DNA from: an uncultured Acetatifactor sp.
GTDB lineage: Bacteria > Bacillota > Clostridia > Lachnospirales > Lachnospiraceae
Direction of reading: 5' to 3'
Length of the DNA stretch: 64,000 nucleotides
Assembly: GCA_947625475.1 (NCBI GenBank)
Contig: CANQOL010000005.1
Location: 1 to 64,000 of the forward strand
Part shown: positions 16,422 to 25,197 of the stretch, one piece after another
Layout: every line of letters begins with the position of its first letter
Numbering within the stretch: the stretch's first letter is position 1
Notes under the pieces: generated by a model
What the model saw: only the letters and a program-made list of their open reading frames with translations
Database searches by the model: none
What the model was told of the DNA's origin: nothing
Program-made: the position numbers and the translations under genes

Positions 16422-17891
16422 ATGCTGTACATAGGTATCGATCTGGGCACCTCGGCGGTCAAGCTGCTGCTGATGGACAGCGAGGGTAAGATCAGGAATA
16501 TTGTATCCAGAGAGTACCCGCTCTATTTCCCTCACCCGGGCTGGTCGGAGCAAAAGCCCGAGGACTGGTATGAGCAGTCCATGGAGGGGATCCGCCAGCT
16601 TCTGGAGGGCTTTGACAAGAGCCAGGTGGCGGGCATCAGCTTCGGCGGACAGATGCACGGCCTTGTGATCCTGGATGACCAGGACAATGTGATCCGTCCC
16701 GCCATCCTCTGGAACGACGGGCGCACCGGGGAGGAAACGGATTATCTGAACAATGTGATCGGCAGGGAGAAGCTGTCGGAGTACACGGCCAATATCGCCT
16801 TCGCAGGCTTTACCGCGCCCAAGATTCTCTGGGTGAGGAACAAGGAGCCGGAGAACTTTGCCAGGATCGCCAAGATCATGCTCCCCAAGGATTATATCGC
16901 CTATCGGCTTACCGGCGTGCACTGCACGGACGTCTCCGACGCCTCCGGCATGCTGCTCTTTGACGTGAAGAACCGCACCTGGTCCAAGGAGATGTGCGAC
17001 ATCTGCGGGATCCGCAGGGATCAGCTGGCGGACTGCTACGAGAGCTATGAGGCGGTGGGCACCGTGCTGCCCCAGATTGCGGATGAGCTTGGGATCCCCC
17101 GCACTGTGAAGGTGGCGGCAGGGGCCGGGGACAACGCGGCGGCCGCGGTGGGCACCGGAACCGTGGGGGACGGCATGTGCAATATCTCCCTGGGGACCAG
17201 CGGCACCATCTTTATCTCCTCTAAAAAGTTTGGAGTAGACAAAAACAACGCCCTTCATTCCTTTGCCCACGCGGACGGCAGCTACCATCTGATGGGCTGC
17301 ATGCTCAGCGCGGCCAGCTGCAACAAGTGGTGGATGGATGAGATCATCGGCACCAGGGAGTACGCCAAGGAGCAGGAGGCCATCACGAAGCTGGGCCGGA
17401 ACCATGTGTATTTCCTGCCCTACCTGATGGGAGAGCGCTCTCCCCACAACAATCCCAACGCAAGGGGCACCTTTATCGGCATGACCATGGACACCACCCG
17501 GGCGGATATGACCCAGGCCGTCCTGGAGGGCGTGGCCTTTGCCCTGCGGGATTCCCTGGAGGTGGCCAAGTCCCTGGGCATCCGCCTGGAGCGCACCAAG
17601 ATCTGCGGCGGGGGAGCCAAGAGCCCTCTGTGGAAAAAGATGATCGCCAACATCCTGAATCTGAAGGTGGATGTGATCGAGAGCGAGGAAGGGCCTGCCA
17701 TGGGCGGCGCCATGCTGGCGGCCGTGGCCTGCGGCGAGTATGACAGCGTGGAGCAGATCGCGGAAAAGTTCGTCAAGGTGGTGGACACTGTGGAGCCCGA
17801 CCCGGAGTTGGCGGCCCTGTACGAGGACCGCTACGCCCGGTTTAAGCAGATTTATCCGGCCTGCAAACCTTTGTTTGAGATCCTGAGTTAA
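16422..17891 (+). CDS. xylB: xylulokinase
   Basis: A 489-residue FGGY-family kinase that phosphorylates D-xylulose to xylulose-5-phosphate for the pentose phosphate pathway. Signatures are IGIDLGTSAVKLLL at the N-terminus, the xylulokinase-type FGGQMHGLV near residue 80, WNDGRT, the ATP-site GAGDNAAAAVGTG near 235 and the C-terminal GGGAKSPLWKKM. GQMHGL separates xylulokinases from glycerol and ribulose kinases. Ribosome site AAGGAGG precedes ATG 16422. It starts a three-gene run with a DUF4867 protein and an L-fucose-isomerase-like protein, both of which fit pentose or deoxyhexose entry into metabolism. Confidence 0.93.
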   Translation: MLYIGIDLGTSAVKLLLMDSEGKIRNIVSREYPLYFPHPGWSEQKPEDWYEQSMEGIRQLLEGFDKSQVAGISFGGQMHGLVILDDQDNVIRPAILWNDGRTGEETDYLNNVIGREKLSEYTANIAFAGFTAPKILWVRNKEPENFARIAKIMLPKDYIAYRLTGVHCTDVSDASGMLLFDVKNRTWSKEMCDICGIRRDQLADCYESYEAVGTVLPQIADELGIPRTVKVAAGAGDNAAAAVGTGTVGDGMCNISLGTSGTIFISSKKFGVDKNNALHSFAHADGSYHLMGCMLSAASCNKWWMDEIIGTREYAKEQEAITKLGRNHVYFLPYLMGERSPHNNPNARGTFIGMTMDTTRADMTQAVLEGVAFALRDSLEVAKSLGIRLERTKICGGGAKSPLWKKMIANILNLKVDVIESEEGPAMGGAMLAAVACGEYDSVEQIAEKFVKVVDTVEPDPELAALYEDRYARFKQIYPACKPLFEILS

Positions 17892-17916
17892 AACAATAGA
17901 AAGAGAGGTATTTCCC

Positions 17917-18558
17917 ATGAATATTCAATCCGTTGATTCCCCGGCCTTTTGCAAGTACGGGAGAGTCGTCAGAAACGTGGATTTTACCGGGCTGGTGGAG
18001 GTCATGAAGGCCACCCCCATTCCGGAGGGCGTGGTCTATGAGCCCAGCGTGGAGGCCCTGGAGGCCCTGCCGGTGAAGGAGGTGCTCACCAGCGTCACCT
18101 ACGGGGAGCTGCCCGTCCAGATCGGCTACTGCAACGGCCACAACAGCCTGCTGAACGCGGTGGAGTATCACAGAAGCTCCGAGATCAACGTGGCGGCCAC
18201 GGACGCCGTCCTGATCCTGGGGATGCAGCAGGATATCCGGGAGGATTTCACCTACGATACCTCCAAGATGGAGGCATTCCTGGTGCCCGCCGGCACAGGG
18301 GTTGAGGTCTATGCCACCACCCTGCACTATGCCCCCTGCGGCGTAAACGGCGCCGGCTTCCAGGTGGCGGTGGTGCTCCCCAAGGGGACCAACTATCCCT
18401 TAAAGGACGCCCACGCGGGTCTGGAGAGCGCGGCGGAGGGCAATGAGGATCCCCTGCTGGCCGCCTCCAACAAGTGGCTCATCGGCCACAGGGAGGGCGG
18501 GCTGGACGAGACCGCCTTCATCGGCCTGGTGGGAAAGAACCTGAACGTCAATGAGTGA
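17917..18558 (+). CDS. DUF4867-family protein
   Basis: A 213-residue soluble protein. The segment GHNSLLNAVEYHRSSEINVA followed by VLILG, then AFLVPAGTGVEVY and LHYAPC, matches DUF4867. These proteins are common in gut Firmicutes next to sugar isomerase and kinase genes and look like cupin-type beta-barrels, with candidate ligands in EYHRSSE and TLHYAPC. A role as sugar epimerase, mutarotase or lactonase is conceivable, but I know of no assayed function. Start 17917 has AGAGAGG before it, 25 bp after xylB stops, so it is surely co-transcribed. Confidence 0.75.
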   Translation: MNIQSVDSPAFCKYGRVVRNVDFTGLVEVMKATPIPEGVVYEPSVEALEALPVKEVLTSVTYGELPVQIGYCNGHNSLLNAVEYHRSSEINVAATDAVLILGMQQDIREDFTYDTSKMEAFLVPAGTGVEVYATTLHYAPCGVNGAGFQVAVVLPKGTNYPLKDAHAGLESAAEGNEDPLLAASNKWLIGHREGGLDETAFIGLVGKNLNVNE

Positions 18559-18583
18559 GGGGCCGGAAGAATCCATTCTGCAG

Positions 18584-18612
18584 TTTCCTTTTTGGGACAG
18601 ATATAGTATAAT
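18584..18612 (+). promoter_or_regulatory. possible internal promoter before the isomerase gene
   Basis: Consensus -10 TATAAT at 18607-18612, with a poor -35 TTTCCT at 18584-18589 (17-bp spacer). It would give extra expression of the isomerase-like gene apart from xylB. Confidence 0.4.
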
Positions 18613-18649
18613 CATATTATCAAACTATGTGAAATAGGAGGAAAAGAAG

Positions 18650-20134
18650 ATGAACAATGTACCCCAAGTGAAGATCGGCATTGTGGCTGTGAGCCGTGAC
18701 TGCTTCCCGGAGAGCCTGTCCGTGAACCGGAGAAAGGCCCTGGTGGCAGCCTACACCGCCAAGTACGGCGAGGCGGACATCTATGAGTGCCCTGTCTGCA
18801 TCGTGGAGAGCGAGATCCACATGGTGCAGGCCCTGGAGGATATCAAGGCCGCCGGCTGCAACGCCCTGTGCGTGTACCTGGGCAACTTCGGCCCCGAGAT
18901 CTCCGAGACCCTGCTGGCCAAGCATTTTGACGGCCCCTCCATTTTTGTGGCGGCTGCCGAGGAGAGCCAGAGCGATCTGGCCGACGGCCGGGGCGACGCC
19001 TACTGCGGCATGCTGAACGCCAGCTACAACCTGAAGCTGCGCAATGTGAAGGCATACATACCCGAGTATCCGGTGGGCACCGCCGAGGAATGCGCCGACA
19101 TGATCCATGAGTTCGTTCCCATCGCCAGGGCGATCATCGGGCTTTCCGATCTGAAGATTATTTCCTTCGGCCCCAGGCCCCTGAACTTCTTGGCCTGCAA
19201 CGCGCCCATCAAGCAGCTCTACAACCTGGGCGTGGAGATTGAGGAAAACTCCGAGCTGGATCTGTTCGAGTCCTTCAACAAGCACGCCGGGGATGAGAGA
19301 ATTCCCGCCAAGGTGGCCGAGATGGCCGCGGAGCTGGGCGCGGGCAATATGAAGCCCGAGGTGCTGCCGAAGCTGGCCCAGTATGAGCTGACGCTCCTTG
19401 ACTGGGTGGAGGCCCACAAGGGCTACCGCAAGTATGTGGCCATCGCCGGCAAGTGCTGGCCTGCCTTCCAGACCCAGTTCGGCTTTGTGCCCTGCTATGT
19501 GAACAGCCGTCTGACCGGCATGGGGATCCCTGTCTCCTGCGAGGTGGATATCTACGGCTGCCTGAGCGAGTTCATCGGAACCTGCGTCAGCCAGGATGCG
19601 GTCACTCTGCTGGATATCAACAACTCCGTTCCCGCGGATATGTACAAGGAGTCCATCCAGGGCAAGTTTAACTACACCCACAAGGATACCTTCATGGGCT
19701 TCCACTGCGGCAATACCTGCTCCAGAAAGCTCGCCTTCTGCAGCATGAAGTATCAGAAGATCATGGCCAGAAGCCTGCCCATCGAGGTGACCAACGGCAC
19801 CCTGGAGGGGGATATCGCTCCCGGCGAGATCACCTTCTACCGCCTGCAGTCCACCGCCGACAACAAGCTGCGCGCCTATATCGCGGAGGGCGAGGTGCTG
19901 GATGTGCCTACCAAGTCCTTCGGCTCCATCGGCGTGTTCGCCATCCCGGAGATGGGAAGATTCTACCGCCATGTGCTGATCGAGAAGAATTATCCTCATC
20001 ACGGCGCGGTGGCCTTCGGTCATTTCGGAAAGGCCCTGTTCGAGGTATTCAAGTACATCGGCGTGCCTGTAGAGGATCTGAATTACAATCAGCCCAAGAG
20101 CCTGCCTTACCCTACGGAGAATCCCTTCGCGTAA
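18650..20134 (+). CDS. L-fucose/L-arabinose isomerase-family protein
   Basis: A 494-residue cytosolic protein of the FucI/AraA fold. Residues GIVAVSRDCFPESL at the start, ECPVCIVESE, VYLGNFGPE, GKCWPAFQTQFGFVPCYVN and the C-terminal HHGAVAFGHFGKALFEVFKY are characteristic. The conserved acidic residue in SCEVDIYG and the histidines in FHCGN and PHHGA fit metal and substrate binding in the family. These enzymes interconvert aldoses and ketoses using Mn2+. The neighbouring xylulokinase suggests the product may be D-xylulose or a similar ketopentose; the sugar is not certain. Ribosome site AGGAGG precedes ATG 18650. The gene ends 16 bp before a strong terminator. Confidence 0.82.
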   Translation: MNNVPQVKIGIVAVSRDCFPESLSVNRRKALVAAYTAKYGEADIYECPVCIVESEIHMVQALEDIKAAGCNALCVYLGNFGPEISETLLAKHFDGPSIFVAAAEESQSDLADGRGDAYCGMLNASYNLKLRNVKAYIPEYPVGTAEECADMIHEFVPIARAIIGLSDLKIISFGPRPLNFLACNAPIKQLYNLGVEIEENSELDLFESFNKHAGDERIPAKVAEMAAELGAGNMKPEVLPKLAQYELTLLDWVEAHKGYRKYVAIAGKCWPAFQTQFGFVPCYVNSRLTGMGIPVSCEVDIYGCLSEFIGTCVSQDAVTLLDINNSVPADMYKESIQGKFNYTHKDTFMGFHCGNTCSRKLAFCSMKYQKIMARSLPIEVTNGTLEGDIAPGEITFYRLQSTADNKLRAYIAEGEVLDVPTKSFGSIGVFAIPEMGRFYRHVLIEKNYPHHGAVAFGHFGKALFEVFKYIGVPVEDLNYNQPKSLPYPTENPFA

Positions 20135-20149
20135 GATTGGCTGAAAGGT

Positions 20150-20182
20150 CAGACCGCCTTCCTCTGGGAGGCGGTCTGTTTT
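20150..20182 (+). terminator. Rho-independent terminator of the xylB run
   Basis: Perfect 10-bp stem CAGACCGCCT/AGGCGGTCTG (20150-20159/20169-20178) followed by TTTT. Confidence 0.85.
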
Positions 20183-20231
20183 CATCATCAGAGAGCTTTA
20201 GCGGCGCCTTTGGCCGCAGAAGGAGCATACC

Positions 20232-21416
20232 ATGTACAACTACAGAGAGACTGTTGACAGGCTGATGGAGGGGGAGGTGGCCGGCGGGCAGGCAGCGGGG
20301 GCCTCCTATCTCTGCATCAGAGGGGGAGAAGAGCTGTATTTCCACGCCTGCGGCTGCCGGGACCTGGAGAGGAAGCTGCCCATGACCCGGGACACCATCA
20401 TCCGGCTTTTTTCCATGAGCAAGCCCATCACGGCGGCGGCGGTGATGGTGCTGGCCGAGAGGGGCCAGGTGGATCTCTGGGATCCGGTGAGCCGGTATCT
20501 GCCCTGCTTTGAGGGTCAGAAGGTCTGGAACCCACAGGGGGATCCGGTGCCGGTTCGCCGGGAGAGCACGCTGTGGGATATGCTGAACATGACATCGGGC
20601 ATTCCCTACCCGGAGAACTGGGAGGGGTGCAGCCAGTCCGGCCGCCAGATGGACGCGCTGTTTCGGGAGCTGATCGGAAGGCGCCTTGCGGGGAACGCGC
20701 CGGATACCCAGGAGTATATGCGTCAGATCGCCCGGGTGCCCCTGGTATTTCAGCCGGGAGAGCGCTGGATGTACGGTCTCTCCGCGGACGTGCTGGGGGC
20801 GGTGATCGAGAAGGTGTCCGGGAAGCGCTTCGGACAGTTTCTGAAGGATGAGCTCTTTGATCCGCTGGAGATGCCGGATACCGGCTTTTTTGTGCCGGAG
20901 GGGAAGCGGGAACGCTTTGCCCAGAACTATGAGTGGAGCCAGGAGGAGAAAAAGCTGGTGCCCTTCACGGAGAGCCACCTGGGAGAGTACTATGGGGAGG
21001 ATGTGGCCTTTGAGTCCGGCGGGGCCGGCATGGTGTCCACCATCCAGGATTACAGCCACTTTGCCCTGATGATGGTCCAAAAGGGCGTCTACAGGGGGCG
21101 GCGGATCCTGGGGGAAAAGACGGTGGAATTCATGGCAAAGGACAGGCTCTCGGAGAGCCAGAAGAGGGATTTTTGCTGGGACAGCAATTTGGGCTACGGG
21201 TACGGCTGCCTGATGCGGGTCCTCACGGACCAGGGAAGCGCGGGCACTCTGGCCAGCCTGGGGGAGTACGGCTGGGACGGCTGGACCGGCAACTATGTGA
21301 CCATAGATCCGGCGGATGATATGGTGATGCTCTACTTTATCCAGAGATGCGGCGCGGGGACCACGCCCCTGGTGAGGAAGCTGCGGAATGTGACCTACGG
21401 GGCCCTGAAGGAATAA
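20232..21416 (+). CDS. serine hydrolase of the beta-lactamase class C / EstB family
   Basis: A 394-residue protein with the active-site SMSK (S61, K64) inside FSMSKPITAAAVMVLAERG and the second tyrosine Y181 in WMYGLSADVLG, matching class C beta-lactamase-like esterases and peptidases. GEYGWDGWTGNY near the C-terminus replaces the K-T-G box, as in the esterase branch. No signal peptide, so a cytosolic esterase acting on small esters or acylated sugars is more likely than drug resistance. AGAAGGAG precedes ATG 20232. Just upstream is a small stem GCGGC/GCCGC after the previous terminator, and I see no clear promoter, so transcription may read through. A bidirectional terminator lies behind it. 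Confidence 0.82.
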   Translation: MYNYRETVDRLMEGEVAGGQAAGASYLCIRGGEELYFHACGCRDLERKLPMTRDTIIRLFSMSKPITAAAVMVLAERGQVDLWDPVSRYLPCFEGQKVWNPQGDPVPVRRESTLWDMLNMTSGIPYPENWEGCSQSGRQMDALFRELIGRRLAGNAPDTQEYMRQIARVPLVFQPGERWMYGLSADVLGAVIEKVSGKRFGQFLKDELFDPLEMPDTGFFVPEGKRERFAQNYEWSQEEKKLVPFTESHLGEYYGEDVAFESGGAGMVSTIQDYSHFALMMVQKGVYRGRRILGEKTVEFMAKDRLSESQKRDFCWDSNLGYGYGCLMRVLTDQGSAGTLASLGEYGWDGWTGNYVTIDPADDMVMLYFIQRCGAGTTPLVRKLRNVTYGALKE

Positions 21417-21443
21417 GAGGGCTGTCCCGGGCCAGAACAGCCG

Positions 21444-21478
21444 AAAAAAAGCTGAGGTAAATAGACTGCCTCAGCTTT
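21444..21478. terminator. terminator between the serine hydrolase and the small minus-strand gene
   Basis: Stem AAAGCTGAGG/CCTCAGCTTT (21448-21457/21469-21478). On the minus strand it is followed by seven T (complement of 21444-21450), an excellent terminator whose stem includes the stop codon of the 37-residue peptide gene. On the plus strand TTTCTTCTT follows, so it may work both ways. Confidence 0.8.
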
Positions 21479-21584
21479 CTTCTTCCTCCTGCTCTGCCGC
21501 CACAGCGGATGCCACGGAGGATACCACGGCCACGATCACGGCGAAGACAATGATCAGCAGCCCGCCGGCCAATAGGATAAACAT
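21471..21584 (-). CDS. 37-residue single-span membrane peptide
   Basis: ATG at 21584 gives a 37-codon frame: MFILLAGGLLIIVFAVIVAV, then VSSVASAVAA and the acidic tail EQEEEES, then stop at 21471-21473. About 29 uninterrupted non-polar residues can span the membrane, with an acidic cytoplasmic or external end. Support for a real gene: GGGAGG 9 bases upstream of the ATG, a promoter TTGTTT-17-TATACT further upstream, and a terminator stem that overlaps the stop. No family is recognised. Small hydrophobic peptides of this kind can be membrane-protein regulators or type I toxins; no antisense RNA was identified. It is divergent from the PLD-like giant gene and shares its upstream region. Confidence 0.7.
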   Translation of the reverse strand: MFILLAGGLLIIVFAVIVAVVSSVASAVAAEQEEEES

Positions 21585-21607
21585 ATGTGCCACCTCCCGC
21601 TAGGGAT

Positions 21608-21636
21608 AGTATAGCGCTTTCCCCGGGAAAAAACAA
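21608..21636 (-). promoter_or_regulatory. promoter of the 37-residue peptide gene
   Basis: On the minus strand, TTGTTT (21636-21631), exactly 17 bp, TATACT (21613-21608), 24 bp before the start codon. It overlaps the region directly upstream of the divergent 1119-residue gene. Confidence 0.65.
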
Positions 21637-21656
21637 GAGTGAAAGGGAGTGAAAAT

Positions 21657-24600
21657 ATGGCGTTTACATTGCCAGCTGGGGAGAATGCCTGCCAAAAGCC
21701 CCGCCGCCGGGGGGAGGATATTCCGGAGATCCGGGCGGAGCGGCCCCAGGGCCGCTGGAGCCGGATCAAAGGCGACGCCGGCTATATGGTGCAGCTGTTT
21801 TATCTGGCAGGGGAGGGGGAAAAGGACTCTCCCAGATTCCTTTACGGATATGCCGTGGAGAGCGGCGTGGATGCGCTGAAGCGCGGCGGCTGGGAGCTTG
21901 CCAGGGCCTTGAAGGGACAGGACTGCAGTGTGTGGCGTGTCTCTCAAATCATCCCGGGCGAAAGCTTAAGGGCCCTGATCTGCCATATCGAGCAGGGCAG
22001 GACCCTGGGGGAATACTTTCAGGAGTGCGGCTTTTCTCTCACCAGCCGTCTGCGGGAGGGGAGGCGGGAGCGGGAGCATGCACGGTTTCTGGGGGCGCCT
22101 GTCTGTCAGGGGGACAGGGATTACCGCCCCGAGATCCTGCTGGTGCCGGAGTGGGAGAGCGCCATGCTGCTTCCCGGCCGGCAGCCCTTCCACGCCTTTG
22201 GGAACGAGCCTCTTCGGTGCGAAGCTCTGGTGCTGCGGGACAAGCGGTCTTTATACTGCCGGGAGAAGGACGGCGGATTGGACGCGGGCAGGATGCGCCT
22301 GATTCACGACGTCTTCAGCCAGGAGGGCTTCCTGGCAAACGGATTTCGGGATCTGAGCCGGATCGGGGATTTCGAGGTGTTCTCCCCTTTAGTGGAAGGG
22401 GCCATGCAGGAGGAGCTTTTCCAGGTGGAATCCATGAGGGAAGAGAGGGAGCCTCTGAAAAAAGTTCTCACGGGCTTCCGGATCACGGTGTTTGGCGGCC
22501 GCCTGCCCCAGGGAGATTATGTGCTGGAGGCCCTTGCCGGGAATGGGGGAGCGGTCACGGGGGCAAAGCTCTGGGACATCACTGTGAGGGACGGGGATGT
22601 GGTGCGCCAAATGCCTCTGGCTGAGAGCAGCGGTTTCCTGGAGGTGAAGCTGTTTGCAAAGAGGGAGGATGAGCCCATGCAGCTGGTGGGATGGGGGCAT
22701 ACTGTCTTGGCGCGGGATATAGTTATGAATGTCCGGATGAACGGCAGGGAGGTTACTCTGGAGGATGAGTATATCAGAAAGCTCTCATCCCAGGTGAAGA
22801 AGGAGGAACAGGATCGGATCAACCGCCGGGTGAGGCGCTGCGGCGGCCCCCATGAGTCCCAAATCCGGGACAGCGGAGAGAGGGATCCCTGGAGAGAGGA
22901 ATTTGAAAAGGTCGCGGAGGATTTTGGCCAGATCTACGGGAGCGAGGGGGCGGAGAGCCGTTTTTTTGACCGGGGGATGCTGTCCCATGAGGCGTTTTTG
23001 AGCTGGCTGAAAAATACGGTGAGCCGAAAAGGGGCGAGGGTCTGGATCTTCGATCCCTACATCGACGGTGCGAGTGTCCCACAGCTGCTTCGGGCGGTGG
23101 AGGATATGGAAATTCAGGTGAAGGTGGTCACCGACGCCAAGGCTCCCAGCCGCAGCAAGGCGGATCGGATCGGCCTGCTCAGGCAGGCATGCCGGGATCT
23201 GGGGGAGCTTTTGGGGGATGAAATACAGTTTTACGCCCTGGACGGCGGTAAGTGCCGGCTTCACGACAGGCTGATACTGATCTTTGACGGGAAATTTTTC
23301 CCCAGAGTGTTCTGCCTGAGCAATTCCCTGGACAATATGGGCATGAACGGTCCGTCGGTGGCGGCAAAGCTCACCCGGCGGGAGGGTCAGAGGGCGGCGG
23401 AGTATTATTTGGAGCTTTTTGAAAAAGCCCGGGAGGCGGGAGAGCTCCGGGTGCTTTGGCAGGGGAGCGGAGAGGGGGGAAAACGGCAGCCCGGGAGGGC
23501 GCCTCTGGCAGGGGAGAAGGATGAGGGCGCCCGGGAATTGACGGAGCGCCAAAACCGCAGGCTGCAGGCCCGGGGCCTGCCTGCCCTGATCTGCCGTGAG
23601 GGATATATTTACCTGCCGGAGGGATCCGGGGATGAGCAGGAGATCCTGCTGGCCCTCTGCGGCGGGGCGGAGGAAAGCTGGGAGGATTTCGCCTGCCTGT
23701 GGGAAATTCTCAGGGGAGGGGGCAGCAGGGATACCTGGGAGCTGAGAGGAAGGCTGGAGGGATATCTGGCCCGGAGCTATACCCCAAAGCTGGGAGAAGG
23801 TCTGGAGAAGGCGGTTGTCCGGGAGCTGGATAGGGCCGCATCGGGGAACCCCAGGGCTCACAGCCGGGCGCTGCAGGTGCACCGGACTCCGGATTTCCGG
23901 CAGCTGGTACAGGGAATGAGGCTGATGCTGGATATGCCCTATGAGCCGGGGAACGGGCTCTCCGTTTCCTGGCCGGGGCAGTTTGCCATGAGGGTGCTGA
24001 TCGGTCAGGATCTGCCCCGGTTCCTGAAGATTCTGGAGGGGCTGGATACGGGGAAGGGGGACTGGCTGACCCTGGAGAAGGAGACGGCCCTGCTCCGCGC
24101 CCTGGCGGCAGAGATGGAGGGGGGAGAAGGAAATGGCAGCAGGCTGGCCGAGGCATGTCTTGCCGGCGGCAGCCGGGAGTTGACTGCGCTGGGAATCGCC
24201 TGGTTTGTCCGCAGGGGGGAATCTCAGCCCGCCGCAGAGCTGCTGAAGGACACGGACTATGTGCATGAGCTGTACCGCCTGCTGCTGATCGATCTGCAGG
24301 CAAAGGACTGCCGGCGGGGCTTTAGGAACCCCGGCAGCCAGGGAGGCCGGAACTGCTCCGGAGAAGCATATGAGAGGGACAGGGAGGCGTTCCTGGAGAG
24401 GCTGGAGCTGGTGAAAGCCCAGTGGATTCCGTATTTCCCGGAGGAACTGACGGTCAGGCAGCTGAAGAAGGCCTTCGACGGAATTGCCTTTCGGAACCGG
24501 GGGGATGTGTGCGACCTGGCGGTCAGGCTGTGTGATGCGGGAAAGCTCTCCGCCGGCCGGCTTCAGGAGTATCTGAGGGACTGCCTTTTTGAAAAGGCAG

Positions 24601-25016
24601 ATGAGGCGTACAGGAAGGGAAGCGGTATTTGGCAGCTGAAGGATTTTCAGGAGGGGGAGGGGTGCCTGGAGGCCATCACCGCCAGGGGAAAGAGGGAAGA
24701 GCGGGAGAAGGTGCTGGAGAGGCTGGGCGCCCTGGAGAGGAAGCTGCTGCGCAGTCTCTGTGATGTGTTCCTGGAAAAGAGGGATTACGGCAGGTGGAAG
24801 AACAGCATGGATATGCTTATCTGGTGCCGCGCCATGGACCTGCTGTGCCGGGAGCTCTGGGAGGATTATGGAGAGCTGGCGGCCGGCGGCAGCTGGGAGC
24901 AGCGCCAAATAGAGATCCGGGGGCTGCTCAAAAAGTACGGGACGCACCTGGAGAGGAACTCGGAGGCCTACCGGATCCTGTGCCGCGCCGCAGATCTGCA
25001 GCAGACTGTAATTTAA
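21657..25016 (+). CDS. large protein with PLD-like nuclease/phosphodiesterase core, unknown function
   Basis: A 1119-residue soluble protein. The middle resembles a phospholipase-D fold: VWIFDPYIDG at about 462 opens the domain, then KVVTDAK, and LHDRLILIFD with H536-D-R538 followed by LSNSLDNMG near 556. This is an H-x-[KR] half-site as found in PLD-like nucleases, with arginine for lysine. Residues 1-430 and the C-terminal 450 match nothing I can name; the C-terminus is helical and highly charged. Large PLD-containing proteins with such flanks occur in anti-phage contexts (some are annotated as VPA1262-like), but I cannot confirm membership. Start 21657 has AAGGGAG 7 bases before it. No partner gene follows except a small XRE regulator. 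Confidence 0.5.
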   Translation: MAFTLPAGENACQKPRRRGEDIPEIRAERPQGRWSRIKGDAGYMVQLFYLAGEGEKDSPRFLYGYAVESGVDALKRGGWELARALKGQDCSVWRVSQIIPGESLRALICHIEQGRTLGEYFQECGFSLTSRLREGRREREHARFLGAPVCQGDRDYRPEILLVPEWESAMLLPGRQPFHAFGNEPLRCEALVLRDKRSLYCREKDGGLDAGRMRLIHDVFSQEGFLANGFRDLSRIGDFEVFSPLVEGAMQEELFQVESMREEREPLKKVLTGFRITVFGGRLPQGDYVLEALAGNGGAVTGAKLWDITVRDGDVVRQMPLAESSGFLEVKLFAKREDEPMQLVGWGHTVLARDIVMNVRMNGREVTLEDEYIRKLSSQVKKEEQDRINRRVRRCGGPHESQIRDSGERDPWREEFEKVAEDFGQIYGSEGAESRFFDRGMLSHEAFLSWLKNTVSRKGARVWIFDPYIDGASVPQLLRAVEDMEIQVKVVTDAKAPSRSKADRIGLLRQACRDLGELLGDEIQFYALDGGKCRLHDRLILIFDGKFFPRVFCLSNSLDNMGMNGPSVAAKLTRREGQRAAEYYLELFEKAREAGELRVLWQGSGEGGKRQPGRAPLAGEKDEGARELTERQNRRLQARGLPALICREGYIYLPEGSGDEQEILLALCGGAEESWEDFACLWEILRGGGSRDTWELRGRLEGYLARSYTPKLGEGLEKAVVRELDRAASGNPRAHSRALQVHRTPDFRQLVQGMRLMLDMPYEPGNGLSVSWPGQFAMRVLIGQDLPRFLKILEGLDTGKGDWLTLEKETALLRALAAEMEGGEGNGSRLAEACLAGGSRELTALGIAWFVRRGESQPAAELLKDTDYVHELYRLLLIDLQAKDCRRGFRNPGSQGGRNCSGEAYERDREAFLERLELVKAQWIPYFPEELTVRQLKKAFDGIAFRNRGDVCDLAVRLCDAGKLSAGRLQEYLRDCLFEKADEAYRKGSGIWQLKDFQEGEGCLEAITARGKREEREKVLERLGALERKLLRSLCDVFLEKRDYGRWKNSMDMLIWCRAMDLLCRELWEDYGELAAGGSWEQRQIEIRGLLKKYGTHLERNSEAYRILCRAADLQQTVI

Positions 25017-25034
25017 TTTCATTAAACTGGGAGC

Positions 25035-25185
25035 ACATATGTAAAATTTTTATACCCGATTCCTATATACATATGTAAATTTGTTAGAAAATATATAAAA
25101 TAGAAAATGGGATTGTGGTAAGGATATTTTCCCTGTGCAATCGTGTGAGATCGGCTCCCTGCAAAGGGCGCAAAAATACATATGA
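25035..25185 (+). promoter_or_regulatory. AT-rich control region with ACATATGT boxes before the XRE gene
   Basis: Palindromic ACATATGT occurs at 25035-25042 and 25069-25076, each followed by AAA and 34 bp apart, with a partial ACATATGA at 25178-25185. The region also holds TATAAA-like elements. These are likely binding sites for the adjacent HTH regulator, or for another one. Confidence 0.45.
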
Positions 25186-25197
25186 TGGAGGGACATT

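Noticed and set aside
20232..21416. Antibiotic-resistance beta-lactamase
   Set aside because: No signal peptide and no KTG box; it fits the EstB-type esterase branch better.
22785..25022. 745-codon minus-strand open frame opposite the PLD-like gene
   Set aside because: Pro/Leu/Gln-rich shadow composition and no ribosome site; the plus frame is longer, well initiated and has PLD motifs.
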